From assembly GCA_027579435.1 (NCBI GenBank), contig JANBPK010001685.1, positions 1 to 16,462 on the forward strand: 16,462 nucleotides of DNA. Reading direction: 5' to 3'. The position numbers were made by a program, and so were the translations under genes. Shown here one piece after another: positions 1 through 10,009 of this stretch (positions are counted from its first letter, which is position 1; each line of letters opens with the position of its first letter). A model generated the notes under the pieces. That model did not search any database. It was not told the DNA's origin and was given only the letters and a program-made list of their open reading frames with translations. Source of the DNA: Candolleomyces eurysporus (lineage: Eukaryota > Basidiomycota > Agaricomycetes > Agaricales > Psathyrellaceae).

Positions 1-596
1 GTGCGCTTCTCTGCCCACATTGTCTCTAAAATGGACGTGGGGTCCCTCTTGCCGTTTGCACTCATTGCACCGGAGCCTGGACGGCGACGCCTAAAGCTGG
101 TGTCCTCTCCGGCCAGCGAAAGGGCACCCACCCCGAATCCGTCGCAGTCCGAGAGTGAAGGCGGTGAGACTGTTCCGCAGACGCCTGCTTCTGTGAAGAG
201 CTTGAAGAACGTGCCATTCCTTAGTGGACCCCCGGAAGATTTGAAGGGCGTGTTCATTCGCAAGTATCGATGGGGGACGATTGACGTTTTGGATCCTAAA
301 CATTGCGATTTTGCCGCTATGAGGACAGCCATTATGTCGACACATCTCAAGGTTTGTTTGCTCCTTATCTATTTCAACTTTGAACGGAAGATTGACATGC
401 TTTCCTCGAACAGCTTCTCAAGATCCGAACGAAGGAAGTCTTGTACGAGAAATACCGTACTGAGAAGCTTCTAGCTCGTCGCGCCACTGCGCAAATTTCG
501 GAGGAGCAGCGCCAGCGCTTGCTTGAAGGTTTGTGGTGATCTCCCTGGACTGCTTCGGGGTATCGACTCAAATGCTACCTAGATCTCGGTCTTTGA
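1..596 (+). CDS. Septin, C-terminal part (5' end outside window)
   Basis: This is the end of a septin, a GTP-binding cytoskeletal protein that assembles into filaments at septa and growing tips. The frame is open from base 1, so the G domain lies to the left. Visible family signatures are SLLPFALI near residue 15, the septin-unique segment KYRWGTIDVLDPKHCDF at about residues 88-104, and EVLYEKYRTEKLLARR just after the splice site. Proposed exons are 1-351, 414-528 and 583-596. The 352-413 intron is well supported because it restores the conserved STHLK-LLKIRTKEVLYE join. The last intron (529-582) is less certain: spliced, the protein ends DLGL; read through, it stops at 539 with GLW. A Ser/Pro/Glu-rich insert of about 50 residues sits between the two conserved blocks. 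There is no long C-terminal coiled coil. Which septin class this is cannot be decided from the fragment. Confidence 0.88.
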
Positions 597-1264
597 TCTT
601 TCAATACCCGCCTCGTTTATCTTTTTGCATCTGATTCCCCTCTAGCCCACTTGTATACATGCCGGACGCGCTTTTGTTGTGTTGGATACCTCTGGCCATC
701 TCCGTTTCGCTGCGTCGTTCCCCTGATTATGTTTCACTGTATCAATGATACGTTTGCTCACCATCCTTCGCTCTTCCATCTATTTATGCCTATTTCTGAT
801 CTATCTTTCANTCTCCCCGAGTTTTTCACTCTCGTNCCCTTTTTTGTGATACCTATACCTCATCAAACCCCCCTCATGGACGCCGGTTATCCTCATTCTT
901 TTATCTCTATATTTGCCAATCTCCAAAATTGTAGCCCCACTCTCGTTTGGCACTTATACGTGTCTTATGTTCTTTACTTACTGGTCGTTTGTCAACGCAA
1001 TCCAATTCAATTTATCTGTGCTGTTGCCGTTGCCGTGATAACACGCGTATTTAACGTTTAGTAGGCGTTCATGACAGATGTCCATNGAGGTATCATCTCC
1101 GTAGATTCGGAGCACGTCCCCTGCTTCGGTCCGGGGGTGGCACGAACCTATCTACTCCAGTAAGTTAGTAAGTACATTGGTGAGTGCATACTTGGTACAA
1201 GTCCANTTTTGTCTTTTTTCCATTGTTCGAGTCCTTCCACCAACGTGTCAGNAAAAACGCGGAT
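597..1264. other. Convergent 3' intergenic region, no gene seen
   Basis: This stretch separates the ends of the septin (plus) and chorismate mutase (minus) genes, so it should hold both 3' untranslated regions. It is CT- and T-rich and contains five unresolved bases (811, 836, 1086, 1206, 1252). An open frame at 651-1061 is pyrimidine-rich, passes through two N positions and resembles no family I know. I see no RNA gene or clear repeat here. Confidence 0.6.
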
Positions 1265-2502
1265 CTACGATGACTGTGCCTCAGTCTCCGCCTTGCGCTT
1301 GGAGATGGCCATGAGAATATCGATCTCTTCCTGGCTCAGTCCGTCCAATCTATGAAGGAGGTATTCAACCTAACAAAAGATTATCATGGGTCAATGTACT
1401 CTCTTGATAGACAGAAACTTGATGCCCCCACTCACCTCTACCTCCTTTGTCAAAGGAATGATGTAGCTCTCGTACAAGTCGACGACGCCGTCAACGTCTA
1501 TCTTTGCCGAAGCACTCGATGGCTTGCCGCCTCCGTTCACCACGCCATTTGGAACATTCCCGTTCCCATTTGCACTTGTAGCGGTCAGATCGGCGTCTTG
1601 GTTCACTTGGACGTCTTGGGCATACGTCGCTGCCTTCTTCTGCAGCCGCAGCAAGAGCTTACGCTCCACCTCGGGTTTGGTGATGAGTTTCTCGAGGGCC
1701 TCACGGTTGGGTTTGATGATGTGCGGAATGAATGCAGCTGGGTCGCTCATGAATTTCGATTCAGAGACGAATTTACCTGAAGGTAGTTGAATAAATAGAT
1801 AGGAAGAATTGTTGGTTCAGCTTGAGATTAGGCGTTGGGGAGAGTGTGAGGGACCCACCGTAATGCACACGCTTGCTGATGGACTGGAGTACCTCGATAT
1901 CGAGGGTAGCAGAGCTGCCGTAGTTTCCGTCGTCCTCGAACTCAGCGTCTCCAACGATGCCCTTGGCCCTCTTTTGCGCTGCGAGAGCAATAGTGGCTCG
2001 GTGGGTGATGCGAGGGACGATGGCACGAGTGTAGAAGGACAGAATCGAGGGGTTGGCATTGATATTGTTCGGGAAGAGGATTTTCGGGAAAGACAGGGGA
2101 GGAAGAACAGGCTCTGGAAGCCCAGTAGTGAAGGGCAGCTCATCTGGACTGTTTAAAAGTCAGGATACCAATTGTGGGATCGCAGCACATGGACCGACTT
2201 GCCTCGTATACCTCCTTGCCTTTGCTGTAATAGAGATTAGATCAAACCTCACAGAAGGGCCATAACTTGTACGTACCATGGAATGTCTCTGTTTCCTTCA
2301 AGAACCACTCCAGCCAGCTCCCTGAGAAGCCCAAGTCGGACAGCTCCTTGAAGGCCCCTTTCTGGTAGATGCGAGGGTTGTGGGCGAACTGAGCTCGCTC
2401 GATAAGCCCGAAAATGATGGTATCCTCTAAACGAGTCAAGACAGCCCGTATTCGATCGAGAGACAGAGGGTCTTCCCCTGTCATAAAGTTGAGGGAAATC
2501 AT
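1265..2502 (-). CDS. ARO7: Chorismate mutase (fungal AroQ type)
   Basis: Converts chorismate to prephenate, the branch step towards phenylalanine and tyrosine, in the cytosol. Exons in transcription order: 2502-2277, 2224-2203, 2148-1859, 1776-1436, 1369-1265. They sum to 984 bases, giving 327 residues. Conserved blocks: [20 protein letters not shown] at 16-35, ARRYTSPDE at 78-86, [15 protein letters not shown] at 174-188, and [16 protein letters not shown] at 287-302. Catalytic residues known from the yeast enzyme (Arg16, Arg157, Lys168, Glu198, Thr242, Glu246) align with R19, R176, K187, E217, T289 and E293. The start at 2502 is the first ATG in frame; the open frame above it begins only with GTG. 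The second exon is only 22 bases, and the second intron has a GC donor. A 39-residue Asn/Gly/Ser-rich stretch (233-271) replaces the short regulatory loop of yeast. The yeast protein is 256 residues. Confidence 0.93.
2149..2202 (-). other. GC-AG intron in chorismate mutase
   Basis: The donor reads AG|GCAAGT, which is exactly the consensus for the rare GC-AG intron class, and the acceptor is AAACAG. Removing 54 bases joins RRYT to SPDE, the conserved block after the first helix. The nearest GT donor in the microexon (GTATAC, 12 bases earlier in the transcript) keeps frame but deletes RYT from the block. A GT four bases downstream gives an immediate stop. Confidence 0.8.
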
Positions 2503-3635
2503 CGTCGAACTCGGTCGGGCCTGTGGAAGGTACTGGAAAGGATTGTGGTATACGAAAGCTTCCTTGACAGCTGCCCTGGGGTGGGCGACAGGCTTTGGCT
2601 GTGACCCGGTAATGGTTACGGCAGTGAACGAGGGTGATGACTGAAAAGTATGTTGACTGTGGTCGGTGAAAGAGGTGAACTTGTGATGAACGCAATTTGC
2701 AATCGTCTTACGCCTTTTCTGAACCACTGATTTGTTTGTTTTCGATCACACCGTAGTCTGGGAATTCTCTCTCTTGCTCTCCGTGCCTCTCGCTTCGCTT
2801 TTAATACAGGGTGACTATAGTCTATAGATACAGAGTCATTGACCCTTGCCCTCACGTCCGACAACGCCGATGAAAACAAGCTACAGACACCGAAACTGAC
2901 GCAATATAATTCTTAATAGTAATACGTAGGTCTTAATTCATGGCCATGCTCTCGAATCTGAGCGCAAATCAAACACCACCACCAGGGTTGCATCTGATGG
3001 AGATCCTCCGGCGGCTGGGAAAGCGTGCGGAAGCAACTTTTTCTCGCCCAATTCTCCTTCAGTTTGAGCTTAAACAGTGGGGTAGACCTTCTATCAGCTC
3101 ACTAGAACTAGAATTTATCTTATCATCAGAAACCAGTGTGATTCGGGCGTTTTAAACACTTCCAAGTCGAAGACGAACAGCCTATCAAATGGAATTCACC
3201 CTCAAAATTAACTGGTCTCCTTCGTATGAGTGTAGCCCTGCTCCAAAGCAGGCTTCGATGTGGAGTTGTCCTCGAGGAAATACTTCTGGAGCCCTGACTG
3301 CGGGTGGAGACAAGAAAATTCAAGGGGCGAAAATTGGTCAAGTCGGCAGAGACTCTGACTGGTACCTTCTTCCCCCAAAATAAAGCGCAGGGATTGGTCC
3401 CTAAAATTTCGACCTATCGAGACCACGAAGCTCCTTCCGGTCCTAAAAAGGTATGTATAGAACACTCGGTTCCCATTGATTGTGCGAAACCACTGGCAGA
3501 AACGCCGATGGACGATTCTATCTTGGTGATGATTGGTGGTGCCTGCAGAAGCACCGCGTCATTCACAGTTTGTCGGGCGCACAGATCGATTGAATTCTTT
3601 CTGATTCCCTGGCTGATCCTATGATAAGAGAAAGG
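2503..3635. other. Divergent upstream region of ARO7 and THI4, no recognised gene
   Basis: About 1.1 kb lies between the two divergent starts. The part next to 2502 should hold the chorismate mutase leader and promoter; a TATA-like stretch, TATTAAAAG on the minus strand, lies near 2800-2808. Several short frames between 2940 and 3465 are open on both strands, but none matches a family I know. The stretch 3209-3297 read on the minus strand has codon choice like the nearby genes and is reported as a finding. The last 300 bases should hold THI4 control sites, which I could not assign. Confidence 0.5.
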
Positions 3636-3643
3636 TATAAAAG
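3636..3643 (+). promoter_or_regulatory. TATA box of THI4
   Basis: TATAAAAG lies 53 bases before the THI4 start codon at 3696, the right spacing for a short leader in a highly expressed fungal gene. THI4 is known to be strongly expressed in many fungi when thiamine is scarce, which fits a TATA-type promoter. Confidence 0.65.
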
Positions 3644-3695
3644 GATGGAATATATCAGGTCGTGAACGGTCCCACAGACGATTGAATAACCAATC

Positions 3696-4886
<1,191 letters not shown>

Positions 4887-5132
4887 GCATATAGGACACT
4901 AGCATAAAATTCATGTACGAGTATGAGTATGATTGTCAAAAAGCAAGTCGAAATACACGCGCTTCCAGGTGTTTTCCATCGCGCGGTCCGCATTAGGCAA
5001 ATCGGCCCCTGTTTTGACCTTCCTTCGATCCCAAGAAGGCAAGCGATTACGTCGCCAATGCACAACCAATACTTCTGAAGAATCTCTCTCTCAAGATACG
5101 TTACAAACTCCAAGAAACACGCGTCTGCAGAG

Positions 5133-5931
5133 ATGGGCCTCGAGCTGCCGTCCCCAACAAGTCCCCGTGAAAAAGCCCGGAAATTAATGGACAAGAAGGC
5201 TTCAATTGAAGCGGAAATCGAGGCACACATTGGTATCCTCAATGCCAACAATGTGACAATGGAAACACCCTTGGTAGATCGCGAAGGCTTTCCACGCGCA
5301 GACGTCGACATATACGCTGTGAGAGGAGCACGCAGGAGGATAATCGAACTAAGGAACGATTTGAAGGACAACATGGAGGAGATGGCGAAGATACTTCAGG
5401 AAATCTATGCTGTGCCAGAGTCAGGCCCCAGTAGTACAGAAGGAGATGATTCCAGTGAAGGGCAATTGAAACCTTTTGCCAAGGTAGATGGTGTCGCCCC
5501 GAATAGTCCTTCCAGTGAAGCGGTGCGTAGTACTTTCGACGGAAGGTTTCGAGTGCTCAAGCAGATTTTGCCAGGGTCTGCAACGGGAAGACCTTGTTGT
5601 CAAGTTTGGCAGTCTTACTCAACGATCTTTCTCGTCTGGGTCTCTGCAGCCTTTGGTCAATCTGGTGTCTGCAAATGAGAATGTAAGTATAGAATGCATT
5701 CTGAAATGAAGGGCTCCACCTGACCTGCCATTCATTCAGAAACCCATTGCAATCGAAGTGCTGCGCGGAGAAGAGACAATAACCTTGTCTCTAACTCCCC
5801 GAAAAGGTTGGGGTGGAAGAGGGTTACTAGGGTGAGCGTTGTTCGATGGCTCGGGGAACCTGTTCCAACTTGCGACTCACACTTTGACTTGGTTTAGGTG
5901 TCATATCATTCCGCACACGCCCAATTCATAG
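5133..5931 (+). CDS. NAS2: 26S proteasome assembly chaperone (PSMD9/Nas2 family)
   Basis: Nas2 (human PSMD9/p27) holds the Rpt5 ATPase C-terminus while the 19S proteasome base assembles. Exons: 5133-5522, 5575-5682, 5740-5831, 5898-5931, giving 207 residues; human PSMD9 has 223. The N-terminal helical part carries KKASIEAEIEAHIGIL followed by the family signature METPLVDREGFPRADVDIY (about residues 48-66). A linker leads to FAKVDGVAPNSPSSEAGLQ, the start of the PDZ domain, then EDLVVKFGSL. The end GWGGRGLLGCHIIP matches the conserved PSMD9 tail and is only reached by splicing the last 66-base intron. The start is the first ATG before the conserved helix; earlier sequence in this frame has no support. 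It lies 246 bases after THI4 on the same strand, with no sign of shared function. Confidence 0.93.
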
Positions 5932-6166
5932 TCAAGTGGCCATGATGATGGACTAATAGGGCTGCGGCCTCGAGAGCTGACTCTGGCCGTATCGAAGAAG
6001 TTGTTGCCATCGACGTCTCATCTTGCCTTGAGGCGAACATTGCGTTCGACACGATGTGCTAAATTGTATCCATGAAATGTGAACATAGCTGAATACAATT
6101 CCCACGTCTCTTCCCTCCCTCTGCCGTCGCTAAGTTCTTTCCCTTGGGCCAGAGTTGAATAGCTTC

Positions 6167-6198
6167 CTCTAGATGATTCCTTCTCTAGATGATTCCTT
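6167..6198. repeat. Tandem repeat, two copies of 16 bases
   Basis: CTCTAGATGATTCCTT occurs twice head to tail (6167-6182 and 6183-6198) with no mismatch. It lies in the non-coding stretch between NAS2 and the NACHT gene and looks like a simple local duplication. Confidence 0.85.
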
Positions 6199-6377
6199 TT
6201 TCACGGTCTAATCATAGCGCCGTCAACAGCATTTTGTAACTCGAGGCGAATCCGAGGTGACAGGATGAATCACAGCATCGCCTCGTGGTGACCCAATCTA
6301 GCGGTCTCTGGATCCTGGTTTCTGGGCCAAGCACATGCACAAGCTCCATTGAAATATCGGTTTCTCACCGGGTCAAA

Positions 6378-6506
6378 ATGTCCAAAACGTGTTTAGGTTC
6401 CATGGGGCCAGGTATGGGCGTGTTAGGGCTTTCCGACATCCAAAGCCCGACTGACTCTTGTTCTTTTCTAGATCCTTGCCTAGTTGCCCTGAGCCGCCGA
6501 GCGTAG
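6378..6506 (+). other. Possible upstream ORF with an intron, NACHT gene leader
   Basis: An ATG at 6378 opens a small frame ending at 6506. Inside it lies a good intron, 6412-6471: donor CCAG|GTATGG, branch-like CTGAC at 6451, pyrimidine run, acceptor TTTTCTAG. Splicing gives exons 6378-6411 and 6472-6506, a 22-residue peptide. The 60-base intron is a multiple of three and open, so the unspliced form encodes 42 residues. It may be a regulatory upstream ORF of the NACHT mRNA, or only a leader intron. No homology is recognised. Confidence 0.35.
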
Positions 6507-6683
6507 CGGAAACCCACTTCTCTCCAACCCTGGTACCTTATCTACGGATCCATCCATAGACCTTCCTCGGCCACTTGCAAGCGTCGCCTTCTCTCCTNCA
6601 CCCCCACCACATTGCCGCAGGTGCAGTCACCATCCTGCAACCAACCGTCATCTTCGTTGCATCCTGAACCAGGCCTCGTCAGC

Positions 6684-9600
6684 ATGTCTGCCTCGGTTGC
6701 ATCGAGTCCTACCCTCATCGACAGCCCCCACTCTTTCGATCATGATTTTAGCACGAACCATAGGCAGTTCCGTCTGTTCGATAACGTTCCCCCCATTGAT
6801 TTCACCAATCCGCGTCCTCCGTCATACTCTGACCACGAACTGTTCTCTGACGAAGACGAAGATTCCCGTTTCTCGGCAAGATTCCGGTCCAGAGCTTTTT
6901 CGGACGCTTCAAACGACCCTCTGTTAACACCCCGGCCGCAGTCAACCGTCGACGGGAGTATGCGGATACGGCTCTCCTCCCCTGTCCAGCAGAGGCCTCC
7001 GGCAGGTAAGTCATCGTAAATTTTTATGTATAAAGCACTTCTGAGTATCATTAGGCCTTCAATTGCTCTACACTCACATCGCGCATGGTGCCGTTTATGA
7101 CGCCGTCGTCGAACGATTTAGCCCACCAGCCTGTCAACCGGAAACACACATGGCCATTGTCGACGACGTCATGAGCTGGATTCAATATACCCCACCGCTT
7201 AATTCTCCCTCATATCCGGAAGAGCCATCATCGCCAAGCACACCAGTACCAGTGCCTACCTCCGCAACCCTTGCATTTTATGGTCCTCACGCGCGTAACA
7301 ACAACCGAAATCGCTCTTTGCCTTCCACAACCGTTGTGCAACCAGAACACATCTTATGGCTCACGGGCCCCACGAGCACTGGGAAGTCCTCCCTGATGCA
7401 GACGATTGCTGAACGCTGTTCGAACACGATCATCCCTTCGCAGAGTAGCGAGCCACAACCATTATTAGCTGGCACCTTTTTCTTTCGACACAATCGAGCC
7501 CCAAGAAACAACAAATCCAAATTCGTGACCACCATCGCCTACCAACTTGCTCGAAGTGTGCCAGGCCTCGGAGAGCTCGTCGGGAACGCCATCGAGAAAG
7601 ATGTCGGCGTCTTGCTGTTGGCTGAGGACGAAGATCGTGCGGCTGCTAGCGGCAGTGCCAGGAGCAGTGGGATAGCGTTTCAGATGGAGAAATTGGTTTT
7701 GGAGCCTCTATCCCACCTTTTGAAAGAGCGGCACCAAGAACACCATGCGACTGCAGCTACCGTTTATCAACGTTATCCGGCGCTGACTCCCAGGGTTGTC
7801 TTAGTTGACGCTGTCGATGAATGTATCAACGATGAAGATCAGATCGAGATCCTTAATCTCCTGCGCAAGTTATCCCAGGACAAGAGGTTCACTTCCTTCT
7901 TCCGTCTGGTGGTGTCGAGCAAGCCTCATCGAACGATCGAGAGGCAATTCAAGCTCCACCCCGATCTTGATCTGACCACCTATCGGTTGACGTTGCCTTT
8001 CGCTGCCAATAGTAGTGAAAAGGCAAGAGGCAGCAGGAGGGGAAGGGGGAGGGGAGCTTTGGGCAACAATGATACCGCCAAGGACGACGACTTGGAAATC
8101 GAGATTCGACTCTACTTGCAGTGCAAATTCAACGAGATCTGTCGCAAGTGGTATGGTCTGCCGAAGGACGTGGAGTGGCCAGATGCAGGGAACGATACGA
8201 GCTCGAGAGAGGGCGTGATCAATCGATTGGTGTACAATGCGTCTGGCAAATTTTCCTACGCTTTGGCCGTCATCCGATTCATCATGGGAGGCAACGACGA
8301 TTCCCTGTCTTCCAGATACTGGGATCCTAAACGGCTCCTTGATTTGGTCCTGCAGGCGAAGTTCACGAAAAGCTACCAGAATCCATTTGCCGCACTCGAC
8401 GCTCTTTATGCAACAATTATTCAGGAGGCCGCTGAGAAGAGTGGTTTCAAAGAGGCGTCACAGTTGGCGAGGGCCATTCGAGAGGTTGACGAGCTCCTGG
8501 GCGTTGGCACAGGAATTGAGTTGACGTTACCCCGACTCGCCCTGTTCTTTGGCTTCGATACGAGTACGAGCGGCGAGGAAGAATCGGATTCTCGATGTTT
8601 GGAGACAGCGTTTACCGGAGGATGGCTCAGCTCGATTTTGGACGTTCCTGCTCCTGATATTCCCACCGTCCCCCACGCCCACTTCAGAGGTGGCCCGAGT
8701 TTACGGCGTGTGGTCACCTTCCATGACAAGTCGTTCACGGATTTCATCAGGGATCCATCCCGATCGAAGAACCTCTTTGTATCCCGGTCCCAGCTGTACA
8801 CAGACCTGGCGGTCCGGTATCTGAGAAGTGCCAGTGCGCAGGTATGCTTACTTGATATTTTAACCCTTTCTATTTGCTGATAATGAACGCGATCTAGCAC
8901 CAATTCAAACCAGTCGAAGGCAGGGCAAGCTCGTCCACCACCAGGTCGGGCAAAGTCGTCCTCTCACCAGGGTCCAGCACTTCGTCCTTCTCTGCAACTT
9001 ACAACGAGGAAGAAATGGACCTGCCTGAGATGCCCTTCTCCGCCCCAGCGGCCACTACATCGTTCCAGCGCGGTAGTACATATCCCTCCCTCCAAAGGCG
9101 TTCCCAACATCATCGGCGTCATGCTTCTGCGCCCGTCTCACCATATGCCATCGATGCGGACGATGCGTCGCTTTTCTTATCCCAAATGCACTTGGGGAAG
9201 TTTTGCTCGTTCTCCGTGTCGAACGACCCTGAATTGGAGAAGGAACTCATGCAATTCGATGTGGAATTGTGGTTATTCGGTATCGCGGCATCCTGCGACC
9301 TTGAATCCAGCAATCCAGCACCAGCTGCTGTTTCTCATGCTCTGCCTGTTGCAGGGGGCATGATGACAGCAAGGCCAGGTCCTCATGACCACCGCAGGAC
9401 TATGAGCGAAGCCATAACGAAAAAGAGGAGCAGCATGTTTGAAGGCGGGGAAAACGAGAAGGAGAAAGAGAGGGAACGGGAGAAGAAGAGGACCGAGGCG
9501 CTCATGAAGCTGCATGGTACGCCGCATGCGAGTTCTCTCAGTGCAGGCCCTGAGAGCGATATCGATGCTATGTATCGGTGGGTGCATGTCGAGTGCTCGT

Positions 9601-9767
9601 GGTCGAGTTGCACGCCTGTTTGTCGAAGATGGAGGCGTGCGATTGGGAAGTTCTGGCAGAAGCAGGGGGCGCCGCAACAGCCGACGGTCATGGATAAGAT
9701 TTACGATAAATTTATGCCACGGGATACGAAGAGAGTGAAGTTGATTACGAGTAGATACAGGCTGTGA
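6684..9767 (+). CDS. NACHT-domain STAND NTPase
   Basis: A P-loop NTPase of the NACHT class, proteins that act as switch-like sensors in fungal self/non-self recognition and programmed cell death. Exons: 6684-7005, 7055-8841, 8898-9767, giving 992 residues. Order of parts: a low-complexity acidic and Ser/Pro-rich N-terminus (1-107); the block HIAHGAVYDAVVERFSPP (about 114-131) typical of basidiomycete NACHT proteins; Walker A GPTSTGKS at 212-219; FFFRHNRAPRNNKSKFVTTI (about 249-268); Walker B VVLVDAVDEC at 355-364; a sensor-like FRLVVSSKPHR (390-400); an Arg/Gly-rich insert (about 431-441); and the winged-helix-like end with VVTFHDKSFTDFIRDPSRS (about 661-679). The third exon adds about 290 residues with Ser/His-rich segments, a run of Glu/Lys/Arg near 889-902 and a basic tail. 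No WD40, ankyrin or TPR repeats are visible, so both the effector and the sensor are unidentified. The TTG-initiated frame above 6684 has no ATG. Confidence 0.88.
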
Positions 9768-9949
9768 TATGTACATCCCTATGCTGAGTATGCCATTTGA
9801 TCTACTATCTACTGACTCGAGGTTTGTGTTGCCATTGCTTCCTATCTGTTCCTCTCATCCTCTATTCTACCTCGCAGGACTCGATCACCGCTTGGTTACT
9901 GCCTGAACGATGTTATCGAGCGCCGGGCGCTAATTACATAAGTAAGGCT

Positions 9950-9957
9950 TATATAAA
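9950..9957 (+). promoter_or_regulatory. TATA box of the SET-domain gene
   Basis: TATATAAA lies 53 bases before the ATG at 10010, within the 242-base gap after the NACHT gene. The spacing is the same as at THI4. It supports use of the 10010 start rather than an internal Met. Confidence 0.55.
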
Positions 9958-10009
9958 CCACGCAGATAAGGAAGGGAGAGCGAAAAGAGTTTGAACTTAA
10001 ACCTGCTCG

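Larger units (their letters stand above)
5932..6683 (+). other. Intergenic region and probable leader of the NACHT gene
   Basis: This 750-base region holds the 3' end of NAS2 transcripts, a two-copy 16-base tandem repeat (6167-6198), and an intron-like element with a small ORF (6378-6506). A CT- and C-rich stretch leads to the start at 6684, with one N at 6598. I see no TATA box of clear quality and no further gene. Confidence 0.5.

Noticed and set aside
651..1061. 136-codon plus-strand frame after the septin
   Set aside because: It is pyrimidine-rich, contains two unresolved bases and looks like 3' untranslated or intergenic sequence.
2503..2727. In-frame N-terminal extension of chorismate mutase
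   Set aside because: The extension has no ATG (it begins GTG), no conserved sequence, and yeast chorismate mutase starts close to the conserved first helix as modelled here.
3609..3628. Sequence resembling part of a TPP riboswitch (CTGATCC near GATAA) upstream of THI4
   Set aside because: It lies upstream of the TATA box, so it should not be in the mRNA, and the matching CTGAGA half and stems are absent.
4933..5187. Small plus-strand frame between THI4 and NAS2
   Set aside because: It overlaps the true NAS2 start in another frame and has no conserved content.
8421..8903. 160-codon minus-strand frame opposite the NACHT gene
   Set aside because: It is a shadow of the conserved coding exon and has no family match.
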